From: Methanosphaera stadtmanae
GTDB taxonomy: Archaea > Methanobacteriota > Methanobacteria > Methanobacteriales > Methanobacteriaceae
Reading direction: 5' to 3'
DNA: 40,810 bases
Assembly (NCBI GenBank): GCA_015062825.1
Contig: SUTR01000014.1
Location: 12,140-52,949, forward strand
Part shown: positions 17,258-25,185 of the stretch, piece by piece
Layout: each line of letters opens with the position of its first letter
Position numbering within the stretch: position 1 is the first letter of the stretch
Position numbers and translations under genes: made by a program
The notes under the pieces: generated by a model
Told to the model about the DNA's origin: nothing
What the model saw: the letters and a program-made list of their open reading frames with translations, nothing else
Databases searched by the model: none

Positions 17258-18004
17258 TTATTTTTTTATGACACTACCTTCAATGTCTAGTTTTAAAACA
17301 TCAACATTCCCCTCAATTTCATCTACAATCTCATTGATGGTGATGGTGTTTACTTCAACAATTTCTTTATTGGTTGAATCATTAAATTCAGATGTGATTG
17401 CACTAAAAACATCATTTTCAATAGGTATCTTCAGTATTTCTTTGTCTGATATTGTCAGATTATAAATTTCGATAATATCCTTGTATTTGGGGTTTAGTTC
17501 TAAGTTTTTCAATGCTACTTCATAAACTGAAGGTGAAGCTTCATATGAATATACTTTCTTAGCACCATCTTTTGCATAAAACAATGCTGTATCACAGATA
17601 TTTGCACCTAAATCAAGAACTATTTTATCTTTGACATTTAATGTTACATTGTATTTATCGGTTAAACGTTCACTTACTGTACAGATTGTATTATTGTTTA
17701 AGAATTTTAACGAATCTACAGTTACGATGTCCTCTTTACTTAAAACATCTTCTATAAATTTCTTAAATATATTAATATCTTCTTTTGATGGTGAAATATC
17801 TTTTGGAACATTAACTAGATATGAATATATTAGGTTGAAAATAAATGTGTTGTTCCATTCTGATGAAATTTCAAAGTTTCCATAATTTTTAGTATTTATG
17901 CTTATGTTTTTAAGAATTCCTGCTCTATAGAGTAATATTGTAATGGGGTTGTTGCTTGTTCTGAATATTTCTTTTATCAATTTGAATGTTTGAACGATGG
18001 TCAT
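17258..18004 (-). CDS. FkbM family methyltransferase, apparently 3'-truncated
   Basis: 248 residues. The N-terminal 115 residues are a variable region. SAM-binding motif I is IVLDLGANICDTALFYA followed by GAKKVYSYEASP (about residues 128-157). The chain then runs to VDVLKLDIEGSVIKK and stops. In FkbM methyltransferases the DxEG motif is normally followed by roughly 50 more residues including a strand and helix; here the frame ends in VIKK and the downstream DNA is A-rich low complexity, so the C-terminus seems lost. The start is ATG, with a peculiar G-only-plus-one-A ribosome site (18013-18024). It may be inactive; functional status cannot be decided from sequence. Confidence 0.6.
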   Translation of the reverse strand: MTIVQTFKLIKEIFRTSNNPITILLYRAGILKNISINTKNYGNFEISSEWNNTFIFNLIYSYLVNVPKDISPSKEDINIFKKFIEDVLSKEDIVTVDSLKFLNNNTICTVSERLTDKYNVTLNVKDKIVLDLGANICDTALFYAKDGAKKVYSYEASPSVYEVALKNLELNPKYKDIIEIYNLTISDKEILKIPIENDVFSAITSEFNDSTNKEIVEVNTITINEIVDEIEGNVDVLKLDIEGSVIKK

Positions 18005-18012
18005 AAAATATA

Positions 18013-18024
18013 CCCCCCCTCCCC
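18013..18024 (-). promoter_or_regulatory. G-tract ribosome-binding site
   Basis: On the minus strand this reads four Gs, an A, then seven Gs, ending eight bases before the ATG at 18004. It can serve as a Shine-Dalgarno site, but a run of seven Gs is exceptional in such AT-rich DNA and prone to slippage. Confidence 0.55.
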
Positions 18025-18662
18025 TTATGTAGATTCAAAGTATATTTTTATTAAACATTATCATATAAATATTATACATACTTATCTTTATTATCATTCA
18101 TATATAAACCTATTTTTTACTCATGAAATAAAAAATTTTGACTTCAAAATGTTTTATAATAACTTAACTAATTAAATTAAATTGATTAATAAAAATTTTT
18201 TTTTATTATTTTTTTTAAATAATTATGATATAAAATTAGTGAATAATATTTAAAATTTTATAAAATTATTTTTATAATTTTATATTTGTAAAATATCTCA
18301 TTTTCACTAAGATTCTTTATAAACATTCATTTATATTTACTTATTTAATTAAATTATAATTGATTTTAATTAATATTTTGTTTTTAAATATATATTTGCC
18401 AGAGTAAAAACTAAAATATGGGGATGATTATTCATTATGATTAATTATATAAAATGTACTTTAATTTTAAAAGACAAATAGGGGAGTCACAAGTAAACAT
18501 TTAAAAATAATTAGTAATTGATATGTTGGGTTATTTACAAAATACATTACATTATAACAAAAACAAGACTCTCTAAAAACATTAAAAGTATTCTGTTTAT
18601 AATAATCTCAAAATCTAATGAATTGATGATTAAACCCATTTTTTTAAACTGGTGATAAAAAT
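18025..18662 (+). promoter_or_regulatory. Adhesin promoter region with a long putative 5' leader
   Basis: A 638-base gene-free stretch. The best TATA-type elements are TTTAAATA at 18383-18390 and TTATATAAA at 18445-18453. Transcription from either would give a leader of roughly 190-250 bases before the adhesin ATG at 18663, which has a GGTGAT ribosome site. Within the leader, GGGGAGTC (18481-18488) could pair partly with GACTCTC (about 18570), a possible long-range stem. Nothing coding was seen. Confidence 0.4.
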
Positions 18663-21600
18663 ATGTTAAAATCTAAATATATTAAAGGTTTTTTCTTATT
18701 AACACTTGTACTACTTGCATGCATATCAGTAGTATCAGCAACGGATACAACTGATGATGCAACTGCGGATGTTGTTGAAACATCCAGTATCTCGACACAA
18801 GAAGTTGAGACAAACTCATTTGATGAAGTGCAAACAAGTGATAATACTCAAAAAACTAATAAAAACATAAAAAAGGAAACAAGGTCGTTAATTGAAGTAA
18901 ATGATAGTAATTTTGATTATTATTTTACAAGTAATGGTTTTACTGATAATGTAACTGATGAAGACACTATTTCATTTACAACTAACATATCCCGTTATAA
19001 CAATACTACATATGTTGTAAATAAACCAGTAACCATTTTAGGTAATAATAAAACAATTACATTAAATACGACATCTGGTGCTTATGAAGGTAATGAAACA
19101 GGTTCTTCATTTATATTTGATAAGGGTGCATCAGGATCTACCATATCTGATCTTGCATTTTATAACACACAGGTGATAGTTAGAAACACTACTAATATAG
19201 TTTTTGATAATATTAATCAAACAGTATTCAATCAAAGAATTGGACAAGGAATAGGAACATTCTCAATTAGGGATAATTCCAGTTTTATCACGGTAGAAAA
19301 TTCCAGATTTTCAACTACTAATAACTCTGGAAGTAGTACGTTGGTACTCGCAGCAGCTTATAACTGTACAATTCATAATAACAATATAACTGGTAGTGGA
19401 AATGTAGGTAATTTATTATATTTAACCACATATAATATTGTTGGAATGGCTAATACGGATTTGGAACTCAATTCGTACAATTATATTACCAACAATAGAG
19501 TATCCAGACCGGAGGGAGAATCTGATATAACATGGGGTATTACCTTAACAGGACATGATAATCATATAGAAAATAATATTGTAGATATCTATGGACAGGG
19601 TATAACTACACAATGGTTCTATACTGATCCGGCCACTCCACAAATTGGAAACAATAGTGACCGTTATAAAGGTAATTATTATATCAACAACACAATCTAC
19701 AATAATGCATCATTTAAGCCAACAAACAACAGTACAATAACTTCAAATACTTTGAATGGTGTGACACTTGGACATAACTGTACTTTCATAAAAAATACAG
19801 CGGCAAAAGTTAGTTTAACTGGACAAAACAATCTTTTATGCAATAATACAATAACCGAATTAAATGTAGCTTCTCAGGCAACTAATAATAAGAGATGTGA
19901 GTGTAATAATATTAGTATTATCACTGGAACAGTCGGAAATTGTCCACTTATCTTCTGTAGTAATTGCCCATTCTGTGATGATAATTCTGATGAACTTACC
20001 AGTAATGCAAAAGTGTTAAAAGCTGATGATGATGAAAATGTCTTCATTTTTAATATTACTAATGAAGAATCATTTAATCAATATATGCCGGGAGGACGAA
20101 TAGATGATGGTCTTATTTCAGTAAAAAATGCAACTTATATCTTCTATCTGGAATATTTTCCTAATAACGTCTCTAGTTTAAGGTTGAATAATGTTATCAA
20201 AAATATTCGTTCATCAACGCTTAAGATATATGGTATGAATAATCTAACACTAACTAATGTTGATATTTTTATTGAGATGCAAGCACGAACATTCATTATG
20301 GGTAATTTAACATTAAACTATAACAATGATCATGCTCCTGTTAATTCTTGGAATATGCTTACAGTAGCACCTATTCGTAGTAACACTTTTTTAATAGAAA
20401 ATGTTACTATAAATCATAATAAACGATTAAATTTAGAAACTAACGATTTTCCTGATGAAAATCCAATAAATGTTATTGGTTATTTTGAATGTCCTGTTAA
20501 CCTAAATAATGTTACTGTGAATATGAATACGGATTCAACTCCTGTTAACTGGGATGGTCAATGGAATGTACCCTATACTATACCTCTTAGATATATTCCT
20601 TCTCAAACTCAAAATGCTAATCTAACTGTTTCAAATTCTACATTCAATTTTAATGAAATAGATACTTATTATGAAGATAATGAATATCACTCAGTATATG
20701 GAGTATATTTGGGAAGCAACACGACATTTATTGATAATACTATTAATGTTAATGGAAGTCAGTGTGTTTACGGTATAGTTGCAAGAGGTGGTAATAATAT
20801 TATAAGCAATAATACCATTAACTCAAAATCTACAGGTTATTATGCTTGTGGAATAGATGTTGAAAGTAGTAATATAGCAAATAACATTTTAGAAAACAAT
20901 TATATTAATGTCACGGCAGGTTATGGTGAAAATGCAAACCAAAACCCACATGTAGCATACGGTGCATTGATACTTGATTACTCCTATAAGGGATTTAAAT
21001 ACGTACCGAATGAATATTCAGTGGAAAATGTATCTTACATCAACAACACAATTATAGCAGATGCAGGACAAGCATATGGTGTGGAAATATATGGTGGAAA
21101 CAACCTCAATATATCCGACAATAACATATATTTAACAAGCCGTGTACCAATGGGTATAGGTGCCATAGGAGAAAATGTAACAATATCAGGCAATACAATA
21201 ATAGCAAATGGAACAAATAATGCAACAGAAAGTACAGTAGACTACTTAACATCAAGAACAGTTGGAGTATATACTAGATTCACGAGTGTAGGAGTAAATA
21301 TTACAAATAATAACATAAACATGACAACTGGACGGGGAATATTCATAGACCACTCCAACAATACAGTAAGTTACAATAATACAGTAAATGTAGGAAACTA
21401 TACCTATGCAGTAGAGATAAACAATGGAACAGCAAACAGTATACATGATAATTATTTGGTAACTCCAGATCTTAAAGGTGATGAATCTGTATCTGATTAT
21501 GTCGGAACTGATAACATAATTGAAAACAACTTACCTAAAGTGGTTAAAGAATACTCCGTTGTAGTTGATACAACCGAATTTACACCTGGTCAAAACGCTA

Positions 21601-22178
21601 CAATACAGGCAAGCATAAACTATGGAACCGAAAGTTCACATGAAGTGGCAATCAACATCTCCAAAGGTAAAATATCATTCAAAGTGGATGGTAAAACTCT
21701 TAAAGATACTAAAGGTAAAGTAATCTATGCTAAAGTAACAAACGGGGTTGCAATGATTGAAAACTATCAAATACCAGATACTTGGACTGAAAAAACTACA
21801 ATACAAGCAGTATATTCTGGTTCAAGTGATGTGGCAAAAATGTCAAGTGAAAAAACAGCAATAACTATAACGGCAACTGAACCAACTATAACAACAGAAG
21901 ACGTAACAGCAACGGTTGGTGCTACAGTCACGCTGTCTGCTACAATCAACACCAATGTTACCGTAAATACTGGTAAAGTGGTATTTAAAATAAATGGAAA
22001 AACAGTTAAAGATGCTAACGGCAAAGTAATCTATGCCAAAGTATCAAACAACCAAGTAAACATGGAATACACATTGCCGGAACAATACAAGGCAGGTGCC
22101 TATAACATTACGGCAGTATTTGTTTCATCAAACTACCGGCTTGAAGATTCAAAAACATTAACCATTACGGAAGCTTAA
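18663..22178 (+). CDS. Adhesin-like surface protein: beta-helix plus two Ig-like repeats
   Basis: 1171 residues. The signal peptide is residues 1-27 (KSKYIKGFFLLTLVLLACISVVSA). Asn/Thr-rich right-handed beta-helix sequence follows in two blocks, about 60-410 and 465-975, recognised by recurrent N-x-I/V-x-N-N-T-I rungs. Between them is a Cys cluster (about residues 411-440: CEC, then CPLIFCSNCPFC). The C-terminus holds two similar Ig-like domains (about 985-1080 and 1085-1171), each with a GKV..K(I/V)(N/D)GKT(L/V)KD..GKVIYAKV signature. Many N-x-S/T sites suggest N-glycosylation. No transmembrane segment, sortase-like signal or pseudomurein-binding repeat closes the chain, so attachment is unexplained. 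Such adhesin-like proteins are abundant in gut Methanosphaera and Methanobrevibacter; the ligand is unknown. Confidence 0.88.
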   Translation: MLKSKYIKGFFLLTLVLLACISVVSATDTTDDATADVVETSSISTQEVETNSFDEVQTSDNTQKTNKNIKKETRSLIEVNDSNFDYYFTSNGFTDNVTDEDTISFTTNISRYNNTTYVVNKPVTILGNNKTITLNTTSGAYEGNETGSSFIFDKGASGSTISDLAFYNTQVIVRNTTNIVFDNINQTVFNQRIGQGIGTFSIRDNSSFITVENSRFSTTNNSGSSTLVLAAAYNCTIHNNNITGSGNVGNLLYLTTYNIVGMANTDLELNSYNYITNNRVSRPEGESDITWGITLTGHDNHIENNIVDIYGQGITTQWFYTDPATPQIGNNSDRYKGNYYINNTIYNNASFKPTNNSTITSNTLNGVTLGHNCTFIKNTAAKVSLTGQNNLLCNNTITELNVASQATNNKRCECNNISIITGTVGNCPLIFCSNCPFCDDNSDELTSNAKVLKADDDENVFIFNITNEESFNQYMPGGRIDDGLISVKNATYIFYLEYFPNNVSSLRLNNVIKNIRSSTLKIYGMNNLTLTNVDIFIEMQARTFIMGNLTLNYNNDHAPVNSWNMLTVAPIRSNTFLIENVTINHNKRLNLETNDFPDENPINVIGYFECPVNLNNVTVNMNTDSTPVNWDGQWNVPYTIPLRYIPSQTQNANLTVSNSTFNFNEIDTYYEDNEYHSVYGVYLGSNTTFIDNTINVNGSQCVYGIVARGGNNIISNNTINSKSTGYYACGIDVESSNIANNILENNYINVTAGYGENANQNPHVAYGALILDYSYKGFKYVPNEYSVENVSYINNTIIADAGQAYGVEIYGGNNLNISDNNIYLTSRVPMGIGAIGENVTISGNTIIANGTNNATESTVDYLTSRTVGVYTRFTSVGVNITNNNINMTTGRGIFIDHSNNTVSYNNTVNVGNYTYAVEINNGTANSIHDNYLVTPDLKGDESVSDYVGTDNIIENNLPKVVKEYSVVVDTTEFTPGQNATIQASINYGTESSHEVAINISKGKISFKVDGKTLKDTKGKVIYAKVTNGVAMIENYQIPDTWTEKTTIQAVYSGSSDVAKMSSEKTAITITATEPTITTEDVTATVGATVTLSATINTNVTVNTGKVVFKINGKTVKDANGKVIYAKVSNNQVNMEYTLPEQYKAGAYNITAVFVSSNYRLEDSKTLTITEA
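21547..22175 (+). repeat. Two diverged copies of an Ig-like domain repeat
   Basis: The DNA around GGTAAAGTAATCTATGC (21713-21729) recurs as GGCAAAGTAATCTATGC (22020-22036), about 307 bases downstream. The flanking protein sequence aligns over about 90 residues. The copies differ at many positions elsewhere, so the duplication is old with a conserved core. Confidence 0.8.
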
Positions 22179-22643
22179 GTTAAATCTTTTCTTCCACATT
22201 TTTTTTTAACAGATAATATTGCATTTAATCAAGTTTCTTAGGAATCTTTTATAGATAAATGTTACTAGTCTTTATCTGATATTTACATATTTTGTGATAT
22301 ATTGGAATTTATCTTATAAAAATATTCTCAGAAGGATATTTGGATTAATTCAATTGATGTTTTAATTGTTTTTTTTTTAAAAAAATAATAGAATGATTAT
22401 TCTATTTAATTTAGTGTGCACATATTATATTCTTTAAATGAATATGATTTATTTGAGTGTTTAAATAATTATACATGTTGGATTGTGTTTATATCTATAG
22501 AAAATAAGTATATATTAAATTAAAAAATAAAAAAAAGGGTGGAGGAAATAATTATATTTGAATTTTACACGCGTTTTTTACTTAAATTTTTAGTACTTTT
22601 TATTTTTCTTGTTAATTAGCTTTGAGTCACAAATTGTATTTAT
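22179..22643. other. Convergent spacer with hairpin and T-runs
   Basis: Between the adhesin (+) and cdc48 (-). AATAGAAT (22387-22394) pairs perfectly with ATTCTATT (22399-22406), preceded by a run of nine or more Ts near 22370. This fits bidirectional termination. A strong ribosome-site-like GGGTGGAGGAAA (22537-22548) precedes a 21-codon hydrophobic frame that lacks a standard start codon. Nothing else is recognisable. Confidence 0.5.
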
Positions 22644-24836
22644 TTAGTTGTATGAGACTAGTTCTGTTTCTTTCTTGGGTTTTACTTTTTTCATTGCTTT
22701 GTCAAATTCTGACATGTATACTTCCACTGAATCAAGATCTTCTCTGAGTGTGAGCATTACTGCTTCTCGGCAGACTGCTTCTATGTCTGCTCCCACGTAT
22801 CCTTCAGTTTTTCTTGCAAGTTCTTCTAAGTCTACATCGTCGGCAAGTGGCATGTCTTTTGTATGGACTTTGAAGATTTCTATTCTTGATTTTTCATCTG
22901 GAAGACCAACTTCTACATGTCTGTCAAATCGTCCTGGTCTTAGGAGTGCTGGATCAATTATGTCTGGTCTGTTTGTTGCTGCTATTACTGAGATGTCATG
23001 TAGTTCTTCCATTCCATCCATTTCGGTTAGTAATTGATTTACTACTCTTTGGGTTACTCCGCTGTCTCCTGCTGTTGCTCCACGGGTGGATGCTATTGAA
23101 TCTATTTCATCAAAGAATATTACTGTTGGTGCAGTTTGTCTTGCTTTTCTGAAGATTTCTCTTACACCTTTTTCAGAGTCTCCTACCCATTTGGATAGTA
23201 ATTCTGGTCCTTTTACTGATATGAAGTTCGCATCACTTTCATTTGCTACTGCTTTTGCAAGTAATGTTTTTCCAGTTCCTGGAGACCCTGTTAGCAATAC
23301 TCCTTTTGGTGGGGTGATGCCGAATTGTTTGAATTTTTCAGGTGTTTTTAGTGGCCATTCTACTGCTTCTTTTAGTTCTTGTTTGGCGTCTTCTAATCCT
23401 CCTACATCATCCCATGTAATGTCTGGTATTTGTACTAGTACTTCTCTTAGTGCTGATGGCTGTATTTCTTTAAGTGCATCTTTGAAGTCTTGTTTGTCAA
23501 GTACCATTTTTTTAAGTACTTCTTGTGGTACTTCTTTGTCTGTCTGTATTTCTGGCAGTATTCTTCTTAGTACTCTCATTGCAGCTTCTTTACAGAGTGC
23601 TTCCAGGTCTGCTCCTACAAATCCATGTGTAACTTCTGTTAGTTCGTCAAGGTTTACATTTTCTGTTAATGGCATGTTTCTTGTATGTACTTCTAGGATT
23701 TCTTTTCTTTCTTCTTTGTCTGGTACGCCTATTTCTATTTCTCTGTCGAATCGTCCTGGTCTTCTTAGTGCTTCATCTATTGCATCTGGTCTGTTTGTTG
23801 CACCTATTACAACTACTTCTCCTCTGCTTTTTAGTCCGTCCATTAATGTTAAGAGTTGTGCTACGGTTCTTCTTTCTACGTCTCCGGTTACTTCTGCTCT
23901 TTTTGGTGCTATTGCATCTAGTTCATCTATGAATATGATTGATGGGCTGTTTTCTTCTGCTTCTTCAAACAGTTCTCTGAGTTGTTCTTCAGATCCTCCA
24001 ACGTATTTGCTCATGATTTCCGGACCGTTTATTAGTATGAAGTGTGCGTTTGTTTCATTTGCAACGGCTTTTGCAAGTAATGTTTTTCCTGTTCCTGGTG
24101 GACCGTGTAATAATACTCCTTTTGGTGCTGATATTCCTAATTGTTTGAAGAGTTCTGGTCTTTTAAGTGGTATTTCTACCATTTCTCTGATTTTTTTAAC
24201 TTCGTTTTCTAATCCGCCTATGTCTTCATATGATACGTCTATGAGGTTTTCTACTCCTTCGAATTTGCTTGGATCTACTGGTTTTGTTTCCATTTCTATT
24301 TGGGTATCTTCTGTTATTTTTACTGGGCCTAATGGTTTTGTACTAACTACTGCGAGTTTTATTTCGCCTATTGATGTTCGGTTTGCCATCATTTGGTTTA
24401 TGATATCATCCAACATCATATTTGGAACTTGTGGTTGTGGTCTTCTGATTCCCGTCATTATGATGTCGCCTTTGTTGACTATTCTGTTTAGGAATACGCC
24501 ATTAATGTTTCCTTGTATTGCTATTTCCTGGTCTACTGGTGCTAGTTTAACTTTTTTAGCTTCTTTGATTTGTGCTGGTCTGATGGTTACTTCTTCTCCT
24601 ATGGATGTTCCTGCATTTTTTCTGAGATAACTGTCTATTCTTAGTATTCCTAGACTTACGTCTGATTGTGATGCTATGACTGTTGCTGTTGTTAGTTTGT
24701 TTCCTTCAATTTCTATTACATCACCGTCTTTGAGGTTTAAGTCTTCCATACATTTTGGGTCGATTCTTGCAACTGATCGGCCGATGTCTGCTTGTGAAAA
24801 TGCTTCTGCTACTTTTAGTTTTAATTCATTTTCCAT
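22644..24836 (-). CDS. cdc48: CDC48/VAT family AAA+ ATPase
   Basis: Double-ring AAA+ unfoldase that extracts and unfolds proteins, in archaea likely feeding the proteasome. An N-terminal substrate-binding region (residues 1-185) begins with the double-psi barrel ([18 protein letters not shown]). D1 has Walker A GPPGTGKT (245-252), Walker B IIFIDELD (300-307) and [14 protein letters not shown]2 has Walker A GSPGTGKT (517-524, Ser replacing the usual first Pro), Walker B VIFFDEID (572-579) and [14 protein letters not shown]. The 730 residues are normal. The C-terminus ELVSYN lacks an obvious HbYX proteasome-docking end. A GAGGAATAG ribosome site precedes the ATG. Two matching palindromes lie 49-73 and 128-152 bases upstream. 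Confidence 0.96.
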   Translation of the reverse strand: MENELKLKVAEAFSQADIGRSVARIDPKCMEDLNLKDGDVIEIEGNKLTTATVIASQSDVSLGILRIDSYLRKNAGTSIGEEVTIRPAQIKEAKKVKLAPVDQEIAIQGNINGVFLNRIVNKGDIIMTGIRRPQPQVPNMMLDDIINQMMANRTSIGEIKLAVVSTKPLGPVKITEDTQIEMETKPVDPSKFEGVENLIDVSYEDIGGLENEVKKIREMVEIPLKRPELFKQLGISAPKGVLLHGPPGTGKTLLAKAVANETNAHFILINGPEIMSKYVGGSEEQLRELFEEAEENSPSIIFIDELDAIAPKRAEVTGDVERRTVAQLLTLMDGLKSRGEVVVIGATNRPDAIDEALRRPGRFDREIEIGVPDKEERKEILEVHTRNMPLTENVNLDELTEVTHGFVGADLEALCKEAAMRVLRRILPEIQTDKEVPQEVLKKMVLDKQDFKDALKEIQPSALREVLVQIPDITWDDVGGLEDAKQELKEAVEWPLKTPEKFKQFGITPPKGVLLTGSPGTGKTLLAKAVANESDANFISVKGPELLSKWVGDSEKGVREIFRKARQTAPTVIFFDEIDSIASTRGATAGDSGVTQRVVNQLLTEMDGMEELHDISVIAATNRPDIIDPALLRPGRFDRHVEVGLPDEKSRIEIFKVHTKDMPLADDVDLEELARKTEGYVGADIEAVCREAVMLTLREDLDSVEVYMSEFDKAMKKVKPKKETELVSYN

Positions 24837-25185
24837 ATTCTATTCCTCCTTTATTCTTTATATAATTTATTATAGTGAGAAATCTTTTAGTATATTTTGG
24901 TTACTAAAAAATTTTATTAATGTAATTTATTTTATTTACTTTTTGTAATTATAAGTTTATACCTTTTAGTATATAAAGGTTACTAAAATATAATTTTTCT
25001 ATAATAATTCTATTTCTAAATTCAAGGTATATTGATATTTAAAAAAAGGTAAATTTTCATTAAATATTATTATTAATTTTAATAAAAATTCATAAGTACT
25101 TATTTGATTAAAATACGGTCTAAATTCATTTTTAATTAAATTCACTATTTTTAAAAAATTTTTCTAAATAAAAAAAGGTTGGGGG
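24837..25185 (-). promoter_or_regulatory. cdc48 promoter region with twin palindromic operators
   Basis: Two 25-base elements, 24885-24909 and 24964-24988, each consist of TTTTAGTA, a 9-base spacer ending in GGT, and TACTAAAA. Arms are perfect and identical in both copies; only three spacer bases differ. Their starts are 79 bp apart. The distal copy contains TTTATATA on the minus strand, a good archaeal TATA box. A regulator bound there would block the basal machinery, and the proximal copy would lie in the early transcribed region. The rest of the spacer is plain AT-rich sequence. Confidence 0.6.

Noticed and set aside
17990-18175. 61-codon plus-strand frame
   Set aside because: It starts inside the opposite gene, crosses its ribosome site, has no ribosome site of its own and is low complexity.
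23086-24630. A 514-codon open frame on the plus strand opposite cdc48
   Set aside because: It is an antisense shadow of a highly conserved AAA+ gene. Its Ser/Leu/Phe-rich translation mirrors the Glu/Lys/Arg-rich sense strand, and it has no ribosome site.
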